DNA of 64,000 nt from contig NZ_CP119785.1 of the NCBI RefSeq assembly GCF_029338235.1, forward strand, positions 1,364,001-1,428,000. Direction: 5' to 3'. The notes under the pieces are model-generated. The model saw nothing but the letters and a program-made list of their open reading frames with translations. It was not told where the DNA came from and ran no database searches. The translations under genes were made by a program, and so were the position numbers. The stretch comes from Haloarcula rara (GTDB taxonomy: Archaea > Halobacteriota > Halobacteria > Halobacteriales > Haloarculaceae). This document shows positions 54,428 to 63,882 of the stretch, in pieces. Positions within the stretch are counted from its first letter, which is position 1, and each line of letters opens with the position of its first letter.

Positions 54428-54939
54428 AGCTGTGCTTCGACGTCGTCGTAGTCGGGGAACGCGGGCCACTCCTCGCCCACCCACGCGTACTCGACGGTGC
54501 GGTCCGAATCGAGGACGAAGATAGCGGGCCGTGGCTCGGCGACGCCCGCCATCCCGTCGAGTTCCATGTCGATGCCGTAGGCCTCGGCGACGCCGTTTTT
54601 CGGGTCCGAGAACAGCCGGGCCTGCCCCTCGATGCCCCGCTCGGCCAGCAGGTCCTTGTGCGCGTAGGGCGTCGAGATGGAGAGACCGACGACGGTGGCG
54701 CCCTCGTGCCACGCCCGGTCCCGGACCTCGTTCCAGAGGTACGTCGCCGGGAACGCCCCGTCCATGGCGTGGAATATGAGGACGACAGGATCGTCGCTGT
54801 CGGCACAGACCTCGGCGAGCGAGACGTCCGCCCAGTACTCCTCGTTGACAAGGGGTCGCGTGAAGTCGGGTGCGGTCTCGCCGACCGCCGGGTGGTCGGC
54901 CGGCCCGAGTTCCACCACGTCGAAATCCAGCTCGACCAT
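54424..54939 (-). CDS. peroxiredoxin-like protein without peroxidatic Cys
   Basis: 171-residue AhpC/TSA-fold protein: VGETAPDFTRPLVNEEYW opens the family, and VVLIFHAMDGAFPATYLWNE is the segment that should carry the peroxidatic Cys (PxxxTxxC). Here the Cys is absent, and the only Cys in the protein is in AEVCADSDD. GLSISTPYAHKDLLAERGI and FSDPKNGVAEAYGI follow, as in Prx proteins. It may therefore be an inactive or redox-binding variant. It follows the glutaredoxin-like gene with a one-base overlap (ATGA). Confidence 0.8.
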   Translation of the reverse strand: MVELDFDVVELGPADHPAVGETAPDFTRPLVNEEYWADVSLAEVCADSDDPVVLIFHAMDGAFPATYLWNEVRDRAWHEGATVVGLSISTPYAHKDLLAERGIEGQARLFSDPKNGVAEAYGIDMELDGMAGVAEPRPAIFVLDSDRTVEYAWVGEEWPAFPDYDDVEAQL

Positions 54940-55217
54940 CAGGCGGCCCCCGCGTCGACGCCGGCGTCCTGTCCATACGTCCGCTCCAGATACGCGACGA
55001 TGTTGGCGCTCTCGCTCATCGTGACGCCGGTCTCCTCGTCGACGATAGCCGGGACGGTGCGCTTGCCGGTGAGTCGCTTGACCACGTCACGTTCGGAGTG
55101 CATCGGTTCGACGAATCGCGACCGATAGTCGAGGCCGAGGTCGTCGAGCATCCGGACGACCCGCTCACAGAACGGGCAGGCCTGCAGTCGATAGAGTGTG
55201 ATGGCTGGCTCGCTCAT
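54939..55217 (-). CDS. glutaredoxin/GST-N-like thiol protein
   Basis: 92-residue thioredoxin-fold protein with the CPFC active site in LYRLQACPFCERVVRMLDD. The second half has TVPAIVDEETGVTMSESANI, the cis-Pro and glutathione-site-like segment of GST N-terminal domains. Haloarchaea use gamma-glutamylcysteine as their main thiol, so it may work with that. It is the first gene of the grx-prx-sua5 operon. The ATG at 55217 starts conserved sequence. Confidence 0.88.
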   Translation of the reverse strand: MSEPAITLYRLQACPFCERVVRMLDDLGLDYRSRFVEPMHSERDVVKRLTGKRTVPAIVDEETGVTMSESANIVAYLERTYGQDAGVDAGAA

Positions 55218-55307
55218 ACGGCCGCGAGTAGGGGCGAGACGCTGGTAAGCGCTTCGCCATCGGTGACGACAAGGCTTAATCCCCGGCGATGACAACTCGG
55301 ACTGTTG

Positions 55308-56681
55308 ATGGCCTTACCCATGGCGGTCACGTTGCCCGCGGTGGCGCTCCAGACGTTCGACGTCGTCGGCGTCGCCGTCCCCGAGAGTGCCGTCCTCGTC
55401 GGCGGCATCGCCACGATACTCCTCCTCATCGTCCTGTCGGCCTTTTTCTCCTCCTCGGAGATCGCGATGTTCTCGCTGCCGGCCCACCGAACCGAGGCAC
55501 TGGTCGAAGACGGCGTGCCGGGGTCGCGCACCCTCCAGCAGCTCAAGGCCGACCCGCACCGCCTGCTCGTGACCATCCTCGTCGGGAACAACCTCGTCAA
55601 CATCGCGATGTCCTCGATCGCGACCGGACTCCTGGGCTTTTACCTCTCGCGAGGGCAGGCGGTGCTGGCGGCGACGTTCGGCATCACCGCTATCGTCCTG
55701 CTCTTTGGCGAGAGCGCCCCCAAGAGCTACGCCGTCGAGAACACGGAGTCGTGGGCGCTTCGCATCGCGAAGCCGCTGAAAGCATCCGAGAAGGTCCTGC
55801 TCCCGCTCATCCTCTTTTTCGACTACCTGACCCGCATCGTCAACAAGATAACCGGCGGCCGCTCGGCCATCGAGACCTCCTACGTCACCCGCGAGGAGAT
55901 ACAGGACATCATCGAGACGGGCGAACGCGAGGGAGTCTTAGACGAAGAGGAACGCGAGATGCTCCAGCGCACGCTGCGTTTCAACGACACCATCGCCAAG
56001 GAGGTGATGACCCCTCGACTAGACATGACCGCCGTCGCCAAGGACGCCTCCGTCCGCGAGGCCCTCGAGACGGCTATCCAGAGCGGCCACGCCCGGCTGC
56101 CCGTCTACGAGGGGAGCCTGGACAACGTCATCGGCGTCGTCCACATCCGCGACCTGGTCCGGGACTTAGACTACGGCGAGAAGTTCGCCGACGACATCGT
56201 CCTCGAGGAGCTCATCGAGCCGACCCTGCACGTCCCCGAGTCCAAGAACGTCGACGACCTGCTGACGGAGATGCGGGCCGAACGCCTGCACATGGTCATC
56301 GTCATCGACGAGTTCGGGACGACGGAGGGGCTCGTGACGATGGAGGATTTGACCGAGGAGATCGTCGGCGAGATACTCGAAGGCGAGGAGGAAGAGCCCA
56401 TCGAGTACATCGGCGACGACACCGTCACCGTCAAAGGCGAGGTCAACATCGAGGAGGTCAACGAGGCGCTGGACCTCGAACTACCGGAGGGCGAGGAGTT
56501 CGAGACCATCGCCGGCTTCATCTTCAACCGCGCCGGCCGACTCGTCGAGGAAGGCGAGACCATCACCTACGAGGGCGTCGAGATACGCATCGAGCAGGTC
56601 GAGAACACCCGCATCATGAAAGCCCGCATCCTCAAGCTCGACCTCGACGAAGACGAGGCCGAGGAAGCGCAGGTCGAATAG
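55308..56681 (+). CDS. CNNM/HlyC-CorC family transporter
   Basis: 457-residue membrane protein: an N-terminal DUF21/CNNM domain with four helices (SAFFSSSEIAMFSLPAHRTE, VTILVGNNLVNIAMSSIATG, FGESAPKSYAVENTESWALR), then paired CBS domains (VMTPRLDMTAVAKDAS, RLPVYEGSLDNVIGVVHIRD, HMVIVIDEFGTTEGLVTMED) and a CorC/HlyC C-terminal domain. Family members are linked to Mg2+ and Na+ movement or resistance. The ATG at 55308 is preferred over a TTG one codon earlier. Confidence 0.9.
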   Translation: MALPMAVTLPAVALQTFDVVGVAVPESAVLVGGIATILLLIVLSAFFSSSEIAMFSLPAHRTEALVEDGVPGSRTLQQLKADPHRLLVTILVGNNLVNIAMSSIATGLLGFYLSRGQAVLAATFGITAIVLLFGESAPKSYAVENTESWALRIAKPLKASEKVLLPLILFFDYLTRIVNKITGGRSAIETSYVTREEIQDIIETGEREGVLDEEEREMLQRTLRFNDTIAKEVMTPRLDMTAVAKDASVREALETAIQSGHARLPVYEGSLDNVIGVVHIRDLVRDLDYGEKFADDIVLEELIEPTLHVPESKNVDDLLTEMRAERLHMVIVIDEFGTTEGLVTMEDLTEEIVGEILEGEEEEPIEYIGDDTVTVKGEVNIEEVNEALDLELPEGEEFETIAGFIFNRAGRLVEEGETITYEGVEIRIEQVENTRIMKARILKLDLDEDEAEEAQVE

Positions 56682-56827
56682 CGAGGTTCTGACCGTAGGG
56701 AAGAACCTCGACAAAGCGATGTGGTGAGCGCAGCAAGGACCAGACCGAAAGAAGTCCTCGTAACGGAACGGGGAACGGAGTGACCCGTGGTGCAAAGTGA
56801 GCCCCAGAGCAGTAGCGATAGCCAGCC
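56682..56827. repeat. hairpin and repeat between convergent genes
   Basis: Right after the CNNM stop is a stem CGAGGTTCT (56682-56690) pairing with AGAACCTCG (56702-56710). Further along, the 22-base repeat with GAACGGAGTGACCC sits at 56769-56790, related to copies at 13043 and 20278. It can serve as a bidirectional terminator and also belongs to the repeat family. Confidence 0.7.
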
Positions 56828-58027
56828 TCAGAGCAGCGAGTCGACGGCGAAGAAGACACCGTACGAGAGCGCGAAGGCGAGCACGAGCGAACCGAGCCAC
56901 GCAAGCACCGTCTTGCCCATCTTGCCGCGACTGACTTCGCCGTCGCCGGCGGCGGCGCCGGAACCGACGATAGCCGAGACGATAATCTCGTTGAACGAGA
57001 CCGGGAGACCGAAGAAGACGGCCGACTGCGCGATGATGAAACTCGGGATGAGCGCGGCGATAGAGCGCCGGGGGCCAAGCGACGAGTAGTCCTGTGCGAT
57101 GGCCTTTATCATCCGCGGCGCGCCGGTCCAGGAGCCGATGAGCAGGCCGAGCCCGCCAAAGAGGAGCACGCCCGTAATCGGGATGACCGCGGCCGGACCG
57201 GAATCGAGCAGCGGGAGCAGCGGGCCCAGCGCGAGCCCGACCTGGCTCCCGCCGGCCGAGAAGGCGACCAGGCCGCCGAGCACGAGCAGGAAGTGCCGTT
57301 GCCCGGCCGCGGGGTCGGCGCGCACGTCCCGGTAGAGCAGGCCGCCACCGACCAGCGCCGAAAGGAGGGTGACGGCAGCTATCGTCGGCAGTATCGGCGT
57401 CCCGAGCGCCCGGCCGACCGCCCGCGCGACGGAGGCCTGGTCGGAACCGGGCGCCAGGAGGACAAAGCGGACGTTCGCAAGCAGCGCGGCGACCAACCCC
57501 CCGAGTACCGGGACGCTCACGTCTTCGGCCACGGACTCGTGGCGCAGCAGCGACGCTGTCGCGTAGGCGATACCGCCGCCGACGAAGGGAGTAGCTACCC
57601 ACAGGGAGACAATCTCGATGTACTTGGCCGTCGCCGGCTGGCCGCCCATCGCCAGCCCGACGCCGACGACGGCACCGGTGACGGTGAAGGCCGTCGCAAT
57701 CGGGTAGCCCGTGAAGATACCGATAGCGACGAGCAGGGCCGCCGTCACGAGCGCGACGATGGCCGCTATCGCCGAGAGACCGCCGCCGTCCGGGAACAGC
57801 ACGAGACCGCCACCGACGGTCTCGGTGACGTTCGCGCCCTGCAACACCGCGCCGGCCAGCCCGAGGATGCCGACGAAAAAGCCCGCCCGCATCACTGATA
57901 TCGCGTTGGCTCCGACCGCCGGGGCAAAGGGTGTCGAGCCGGACGAACCGGCCCCTATTGCCCACGCCATGAACAGACTCGCCGCCGACGCTACGATGAG
58001 CGTCACAATCACACTCGTCGCTACCAT
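56828..58027 (-). CDS. second PiT-family phosphate transporter
   Basis: 399-residue membrane protein of the PiT family. First repeat: FMAWAIGAGSSGSTPFAPAV; second half: AFSAGGSQVGLALGPLLPL, a modified form of the ANDVANA repeat in which Asn residues are replaced (usual motif GANDVANA). About ten helices. It differs clearly from the transporter at 2947 and may be an anion carrier with altered selectivity, for example sulfate. The start is the ATG at 58027. Confidence 0.82.
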   Translation of the reverse strand: MVATSVIVTLIVASAASLFMAWAIGAGSSGSTPFAPAVGANAISVMRAGFFVGILGLAGAVLQGANVTETVGGGLVLFPDGGGLSAIAAIVALVTAALLVAIGIFTGYPIATAFTVTGAVVGVGLAMGGQPATAKYIEIVSLWVATPFVGGGIAYATASLLRHESVAEDVSVPVLGGLVAALLANVRFVLLAPGSDQASVARAVGRALGTPILPTIAAVTLLSALVGGGLLYRDVRADPAAGQRHFLLVLGGLVAFSAGGSQVGLALGPLLPLLDSGPAAVIPITGVLLFGGLGLLIGSWTGAPRMIKAIAQDYSSLGPRRSIAALIPSFIIAQSAVFFGLPVSFNEIIVSAIVGSGAAAGDGEVSRGKMGKTVLAWLGSLVLAFALSYGVFFAVDSLL

Positions 58028-58100
58028 CTATAGCGGCGTTTGCACTTCCGCCCCATGAGCCTACCGTTCGACACGTGCGGTGAGCGAGCGAAAAGCGCGG

Positions 58101-58340
58101 TCACAGCCGGGCCGCGCAGGCCGGCGCGGCGAGTGTGACCGTCTCGGCCTCGGGGTGGATGCGCTCGACGAACCCCGCCAGGGTGCCCGCGGGCGGGACG
58201 ACGACGGACCGGTCGACGCCGCGGTCGGCCAGTAGCTCGACGACGCCATGCCAGTCGACGGCATCAGGAACCGCCTCCCGCGGTCGCTGGTGCCAGGGTT
58301 CGACTGACGGGAACGGGCCGGGTGCGGCTGTTTCCGGCAT
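58101..58340 (-). CDS. small hypothetical protein
   Basis: 79-residue frame from the ATG at 58340: MPETAAPGPFPSVEPWHQRP, then WHGVVELLADRGVDRSVVVP and HPEAETVTLAAPACAARL. It looks protein-like with one hydrophobic stretch but no motif. The frame could also be a degenerate gene end. The rest of the 455-base gap (58028-58482) has no other gene visible. Confidence 0.4.
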   Translation of the reverse strand: MPETAAPGPFPSVEPWHQRPREAVPDAVDWHGVVELLADRGVDRSVVVPPAGTLAGFVERIHPEAETVTLAAPACAARL

Positions 58341-58482
58341 CGCCGCGACCGCCGGACGCCGATTCGCCGTGGAACCTCCAGTCGAAGTAGAGGGGTATGT
58401 AAACACGTGTCATGCCAGAGCCGGCAGCTGTGCCCAACATGTTGGTCAAAATCACAACTCCCTGTCGGGCGTCGCCGGTAGT

Positions 58483-58938
58483 ATGCAGCAATCAGACGAC
58501 TCGACGACCCGGACGGCAGATAGCGTCGCCGTCTCGCGTGGCCTCTACCTGACGATGGCCGTCTCGACGCTGCTGGGGCTGGCCCACCACGTCGACCACA
58601 TCGTCAGGGGTAACCACGTCGGCTGGCCGATAACGAGCCACGTCAACGCCTTCACGTACAGCCTCGCCATCTATCCGCTCATCGCCGTCGGACTCGCCCT
58701 GACGCTGTCGGGCCGGGCCGGCAACCGGTACTGGGCTGGGTTTTTCGCGTTCAGTACGGCGATGCTGGCGTACTTACACGTCAGCCCCTGGGCCATCGAG
58801 CCACCGGGCGACGTGATACTGCCATACGCCGACCCGACGCTTGGCTATCTCGCCTTTACCGTCCTGCTCGCGCTCATCGCGTCGGTCTGTCTCGGCTCAC
58901 TGTACGCGGCCGTCGCGTACTACAGGGAGACAGCATGA
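58483..58938 (+). CDS. hypothetical four-helix membrane protein
   Basis: 151 residues with about four hydrophobic helices. Notable are LGLAHHVDHIVRGNHVGWPI with clustered His and GYLAFTVLLALIASVCLGSLYAAVAYY. The His residues near the membrane could bind a metal or haem. No family recognised. The ATG at 58483 precedes the first polar stretch; a longer reading upstream is not protein-like. Confidence 0.65.
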   Translation: MQQSDDSTTRTADSVAVSRGLYLTMAVSTLLGLAHHVDHIVRGNHVGWPITSHVNAFTYSLAIYPLIAVGLALTLSGRAGNRYWAGFFAFSTAMLAYLHVSPWAIEPPGDVILPYADPTLGYLAFTVLLALIASVCLGSLYAAVAYYRETA

Positions 58939-59052
58939 CCGATAGCCCAGCGAGGCGCTCGTCCCGACGGCGACCGGCCCGACGTTTATTCGAGGGCGGG
59001 TCGAACAGCCGACAGCGATGGCCACGAGAGAGCGAAAGCGGGGGAGCGCGTC

Positions 59053-59691
59053 GTGATACGCGCGCGCTTCCGCCTGGCGCTGCAGGAGGGGATGTGGGTC
59101 ACGGCAGTGTCCGGGCGGTTCCCGGACGCGACGCTGCGCCTGCTGACCGGCGTCCCCATGGGCGACCGAGCACTGGAACTGGGCGAGGTCCGGGCCGACG
59201 ACCCCGAACCGGTGGTCGCGGCCATCAGGAACCATCCGGACATCTCCGCGTACGAGCCCCTCTGGAGCGGCGACGGGCGCGCCATCGCCCAGTACGAGGC
59301 CAGCGAGCAGCGCCTCTACGAGTTCCTCTGGTCGTCCTCGCTCCCGCCGGAGTTCCCCATCGTCGTCCAGAACGGCGTCATGGAGTTCGACCTCACCGCG
59401 ACACGCGAGCAGTTCGAGGCCTTCGGCGACGCGCTCGAGGCGGGCGAGCAGGAGTACGAGCTGCTCTCGGTCGTCCACGCGACGGACGACGGGGCGTTGC
59501 TGACCGAACGCCAGCGCGAGTCGGCCACCACCGCGCTCCGGCTGGGCTACTTCGAGGTCCCGCGGGGCGCCACCCTCGCCGAGGTCGCCCAGACCCTCGA
59601 CGTGGACAAGTCGACCGCCAGCGAGACCATCCGCCGCGCCGTCGCCCGGGTGATGGGGCAGTTCCTGCTGGGCGAGGAGTCGGTGGCGTAA
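59053..59691 (+). CDS. Bat-type HTH_10 regulator
   Basis: 212-residue transcription regulator of the bacterio-opsin-activator group. N-terminal domain: LQEGMWVTAVSGRFPDATLR. The C-terminal HTH_10 reads LTERQRESATTALRLGYFEV and DVDKSTASETIRRAVARVMG, in the order of other Bat proteins. The start is GTG at 59053 (VIRARFRLAL). Target genes are not evident; a small membrane protein gene follows 34 bases downstream. Confidence 0.82.
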   Translation: MIRARFRLALQEGMWVTAVSGRFPDATLRLLTGVPMGDRALELGEVRADDPEPVVAAIRNHPDISAYEPLWSGDGRAIAQYEASEQRLYEFLWSSSLPPEFPIVVQNGVMEFDLTATREQFEAFGDALEAGEQEYELLSVVHATDDGALLTERQRESATTALRLGYFEVPRGATLAEVAQTLDVDKSTASETIRRAVARVMGQFLLGEESVA

Positions 59692-59725
59692 CTGGGCGAC
59701 AGATGCCGGCCGGGGGTGTGTCGGC

Positions 59726-59932
59726 GTGAGCCCGCTCGGACGCCGCTCGACACAGCGGACGCTGCACCTCCTGCTTTCGGTCGGGCTGGGTGCGTTCGTC
59801 TACTCGCCGCTGCGGACGGCACCGGCGGCCGTCCTCGCCGTCCAGACCGTTCTCTTCCCGCTGCTGGTGCTCTCGGGCGCCCTCATGTGGACGGGGCCAG
59901 CGCTCCGACAGCGGTTTCGGGGGCGGACCTAG
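59726..59932 (+). CDS. small membrane protein
   Basis: 68 residues with two hydrophobic helices (LHLLLSVGLGAFVYSPLR and LAVQTVLFPLLVLSGALMW) and basic ends. GTG start at 59726. It follows the Bat-type gene by 34 bases and could be in the same message. No family recognised. Confidence 0.6.
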   Translation: MSPLGRRSTQRTLHLLLSVGLGAFVYSPLRTAPAAVLAVQTVLFPLLVLSGALMWTGPALRQRFRGRT

Positions 59933-59936
59933 GCCG

Positions 59937-60647
59937 CTAGTTCGTGTTGGGGTCGCCGTCCTCGCCGGGTTCGACCGCGTCGACGCCCTCGGCGGCCTCG
60001 GCCGCCTCGGTCACCTTCTCGGTGTCGACGTGCCAGCGGTCGACGTCGGAGTCGAAGTCGGCTAGCCGGTTCGAAACTCGGACCTTCAGGTCGTCGTCGT
60101 TGACGTTGACCTCGAAGACGTACTCCGGGTCCTCCTCGTCGCCGATGCGGCGGAGGTTCGCGCTCACGAGCGGGTTGTCGAAGTAGTAGGGCGCGATCTG
60201 TGTCATCACGTTGCGGTAGACGGTGTCCTCGACCTTGCGCAGGGCCTTCCGTCCGGCCGAGTCGGCCGCGCGAGCGACGTAATCGACTGACTCGCCCCAC
60301 TTGTCGATTGCCTCGTCGGGTTCGTCCAGGTTCTCGTAGGACTCCGAAAGTTTCTCGCCGGCTTTCTGGAGGTCCTCGTCGGGCTCCTTGCCGGCCTGTT
60401 CGCCCTTGCCCTCGGCGACGCTTGCCTGCTCGGCCGTCTTCTCGTTGACGTCCTCGTCGAGCCGTTCGTGGGTCTTGGGTCGCCAGTCGTCGAACTCCTC
60501 GAGGGCGGCGTCGTCGATATCCGCGTCGACCTCCTCGTCGCCCAGCACATCCTGTAGTGCCTGCGTGATGCGCTCGCCGTGCTCGACAACGTCGACCCAG
60601 CCGCCGTGTGTCTTGAATCCTGAGACGCTCTCTTCGATATCTGCCAT
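59937..60647 (-). CDS. DUF5828-type haloarchaeal protein
   Basis: 236-residue very acidic soluble protein, matching what I recall as DUF5828. It begins MADIEESVSGFKTHGGWVDV and is mostly helical with long charged stretches. The second half has VYRNVMTQIAPYYFDNPLVS and EYVFEVNVNDDDLKVRVSNR, a beta-rich part. Function unknown. It converges on the small membrane gene with 4 bases between stops. Confidence 0.7.
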   Translation of the reverse strand: MADIEESVSGFKTHGGWVDVVEHGERITQALQDVLGDEEVDADIDDAALEEFDDWRPKTHERLDEDVNEKTAEQASVAEGKGEQAGKEPDEDLQKAGEKLSESYENLDEPDEAIDKWGESVDYVARAADSAGRKALRKVEDTVYRNVMTQIAPYYFDNPLVSANLRRIGDEEDPEYVFEVNVNDDDLKVRVSNRLADFDSDVDRWHVDTEKVTEAAEAAEGVDAVEPGEDGDPNTN

Positions 60648-60820
60648 TGTAGAAAGTCGGACGGTTGGTACCGTGTGTTCGGCTGTTGACGCTGAGAGTG
60701 GTTAAGCGTTTCCGCCGCGGCGCCGGCGGACGGGCAGGCGGCCGGCGAGCGTGTTGACGAGTGTCACGACGGGGCGGCCGGTTGTTCCGTTTATCCGTCT
60801 CGCTCGCCTATTCGGTACTG

Positions 60821-61513
60821 ATGACAACTGCACTATTCGTAGTCAGCGAGGAAGGCTACTGGGGCGAGGAATGTATCGAGCCGCTCACCACGCTCACTGA
60901 CGCGGGCGTCGACATCGAGGTCACCACACCGAGTGGCAGCCCGCCGGTCATCGACGAGCGCTCCGTCGACCCCGAGGAGGTCGGCGAGGAGACCGCCGAG
61001 CGCTGTCTGTCGGTCCACGAGAACGACGAGCGCCTGAACGACCCGACGCCTATCGCGCAGGTCGACGCCGCCGACTACGACGCCGTCGTCTTCCCGGGCG
61101 GCCACGGGACCGAGTGGGACGTCAACCAGGACCGACACGCCCGGGCGCTGCTGCGGGACGCGGTCGAGGGCGACGACGGCAAGGCGATGGTCGTCTGTCA
61201 CGCTGTCGGGATTCTCGGGTTCACCTGGGGCAGCGACGGCGACAGAATCGTCGACGGGCGCTCGGTCACCGGCTTCCCCAACGCGTGGGAGGAGGGCATC
61301 GTCGACGAGAACGACCGGATGCCCGACGGCCGCAAGCTCCCCTACTGGGTCGAGGACGAGGTGAAAGCCGCCGGGGGCGAGTGGGACGCCGAACTCGACG
61401 CAGACACCAGTGTCACCGTCGACGGCGACCTCGTCACGGCACGGGGTCCGCCCTCCTCGGCCGCGGCCGCCCGGACGCTGCTCGAGGAGCTTGGCGTCGA
61501 GCAGCCGGCGTAA
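60821..61513 (+). CDS. DJ-1/PfpI family protein
   Basis: 230-residue protein of the DJ-1/PfpI superfamily (glyoxalase III/chaperone/deglycase-type). The nucleophile Cys lies in AMVVCHAVGILGF (nucleophile elbow), and a conserved Glu in VVSEEGYWGEECIEPL helps activate it. PGGHGTEWDVNQ is also typical. It is longer than PfpI proteases, in the style of Hsp31/HchA. The start is the ATG at 60821 (MTTALFVVSEEG). Confidence 0.9.
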   Translation: MTTALFVVSEEGYWGEECIEPLTTLTDAGVDIEVTTPSGSPPVIDERSVDPEEVGEETAERCLSVHENDERLNDPTPIAQVDAADYDAVVFPGGHGTEWDVNQDRHARALLRDAVEGDDGKAMVVCHAVGILGFTWGSDGDRIVDGRSVTGFPNAWEEGIVDENDRMPDGRKLPYWVEDEVKAAGGEWDAELDADTSVTVDGDLVTARGPPSSAAAARTLLEELGVEQPA

Positions 61514-61524
61514 ACTACCCCACC

Positions 61525-62220
<696 letters not shown>

Positions 62221-62221
62221 C

Positions 62222-62295
62222 ACGGGCCGCAGGCCCGTTCGGATGGTCAGCGGAACCTTCGGTTCCGCACGACTTGAGGCCGGAGGCTCCGCCTC
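62222..62295. repeat. three hairpins at the truncated end of tnpB
   Basis: Stems ACGGGCC (62222-62228; loop GCA), GCGGAACC (62250-62257; loop TTC) and GAGGC/CGGA (62276-62284; loop GGC, one bulged base) in series. The first begins a few bases past the point where TnpB homology stops. Together with the hairpins at 61535-61607 they bracket the fragment. Confidence 0.8.
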
Positions 62296-62382
62296 GAAAC
62301 TGCTGAACCGGGCACACCGCCGCCGCACGCTTTCGACTCCGTCCCCGTCAGCGTTTACTCCCCACCCGCCGAGGACCACCGT

Positions 62383-63060
62383 ATGGCACTCGAACGGCGC
62401 GGTGACGCCTCGCTGGTCACGCACGCGCTCGCGAAGGACGAGCTCTCACGGTTGCGCGAGAAGGACACCGAACAGGTCGAGTTCCGGAAGGGGCTCGTCC
62501 GGCTGGGCCACCTCTGTGGCTACGAGATAATCGACGGCCGCATGGAGACCGAGTACGTCGAGATAGAGACGCCCCTGACCACGACGATGGGCGAGCGCGT
62601 GACGGGGCTGGACGATGTGGTCATCGTCAACGTCCTCCGGGCCGCGACCCCCTTCGTCGAGGGGTTACTCAAGGCGTTCCCCCGGGCCCGCCAGGGCGTC
62701 ATCTCGGCCAGTCGGGACGAGTCGGCCGGGATGAACGAGGACGGTCAGTTCCCCATCTCCGTCGACTACGTGAAACTGCCCGACATCGACCCCGACGACA
62801 CCGTCATCGTCGCCGACCCGATGCTGGCGACGGGCTCGACCATGGCGGCGGTCCTCGAACACATCACCGACCAGGGGGCCGACCCCGAGAACCTCGTCGT
62901 CCTCTCGGCGGTGGCGGCGCCGCCCGGCATCGTCCGTGTCTCGGAGGCGTTCCCCGACGTCGACCTGCTGACCGTCGCTATCGACGACGAACTCAACGAG
63001 GAGGGATTCATCGTTCCGGGGCTGGGCGACGCCGGAGACCGGGCGTTCCGGACGACGTGA
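62383..63060 (+). CDS. upp: uracil phosphoribosyltransferase
   Basis: 225-residue enzyme of pyrimidine salvage that joins uracil to PRPP. Motifs: [20 protein letters not shown] and the PRPP-binding [20 protein letters not shown]. The C-terminal uracil-binding region is [17 protein letters not shown]. The start is the ATG at 62383. The last 44 coding bases plus stop region are copied again 64 bases downstream (63083-63126). Confidence 0.94.
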   Translation: MALERRGDASLVTHALAKDELSRLREKDTEQVEFRKGLVRLGHLCGYEIIDGRMETEYVEIETPLTTTMGERVTGLDDVVIVNVLRAATPFVEGLLKAFPRARQGVISASRDESAGMNEDGQFPISVDYVKLPDIDPDDTVIVADPMLATGSTMAAVLEHITDQGADPENLVVLSAVAAPPGIVRVSEAFPDVDLLTVAIDDELNEEGFIVPGLGDAGDRAFRTT

Positions 63061-63126
63061 GTTCGTCGGCCACACCAATCCCGGGCTGGGCGACGCCGGA
63101 GACCGGGCGTTCCGGACGACGTGAGT
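63019..63126 (+). repeat. 44-bp direct duplication of the upp 3' end
   Basis: The sequence from about 63019 to 63062 (including the upp stop codon) is repeated at 63083-63126 with identical bases, offset 64 bases. The second copy follows non-coding DNA and is out of frame with upp. No gene lies in the rest of the gap 63127-63276. Confidence 0.85.
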
Positions 63127-63276
63127 CGAAACGGCTTTTAGGTGGGTCCGACTATGACGGATATCTCGGGGGGCGACGGAATCGTCAACCCCCTCTTTTC
63201 CGCTGGAAACCACTAGACAGCAGTGGTATTTTTCTCCACCTGAAATAAATCTGGGCGCTGGCGCTGCTAGCCCCAG

Positions 63277-63882
63277 TCAGCGGTCGGTCTCGATGTCGGC
63301 CCGGCCGCTGGTCGCGCTGCGGACGCGGTCCCGCAACTCGCTGCCCTCGGCCGTCGGCACCCGGACGGCGAAGGTCACGTCGGTCTCGTACGCCGCTTCG
63401 AACTCCACGTCGGCGGACTCGAGCAGGCTCCGCACGCTACCCGAGTCGTCGTATTCGACGGTGACGACGAAGCGCTCGTGGGGGACCGACTCGACGACGC
63501 CGGCGGCGTCGACCCCCTCCTTGACCGCCCGCGAATAGGAGCGGGCCAGCCCGCCGACACCGAGGTTCGTCCCGCCATAGTATCTGGTGACGACGGCGAC
63601 GACGTTCTCGATGTCCCGTTGCTGGAGGACGTTCAGCGCCGGCTTGCCCGCGCTCCCGCTGGGTTCGGCATCGTCGCTCGAATACTCACGGAACGGCGAG
63701 GCCCGGACCCGGTAGGCCGGCACGTTGTGGGTCGCGTCGGCGTACTGCCCGCGAATCTCCTCGACGAACGCCTCGGCCGCGTCGACGGTCTCGACGGGCG
63801 CGACGTGGCCGATGAACTCCGAGCCCTGTACCTCGAAGCTGGCGGCGGCCCGCTCGGCGACGGTCCGATAGCTGTCTGCCAC
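63277..63882 (-). CDS. YigZ/IMPACT family protein
   Basis: 201-residue member of the YigZ/IMPACT family (UPF0029 N-terminal domain, DUF1949-like C-terminal part). Key segments: FEVQGSEFIGHVAPVETVDA, THNVPAYRV, the SSDDAEPSGSAGKPALNVL stretch with the family's DGEPxGTAGxP motif (here AEPSGSAGKP), and VAVVTRYYGGTNLGVGGLAR. In eukaryotes IMPACT restrains Gcn2; the archaeal role is unknown. The start is the GTG at 63882 (VADSYRTVAERA). The bases beyond to 64000 hold no supported gene. Confidence 0.9.
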   Translation of the reverse strand: MADSYRTVAERAAASFEVQGSEFIGHVAPVETVDAAEAFVEEIRGQYADATHNVPAYRVRASPFREYSSDDAEPSGSAGKPALNVLQQRDIENVVAVVTRYYGGTNLGVGGLARSYSRAVKEGVDAAGVVESVPHERFVVTVEYDDSGSVRSLLESADVEFEAAYETDVTFAVRVPTAEGSELRDRVRSATSGRADIETDR

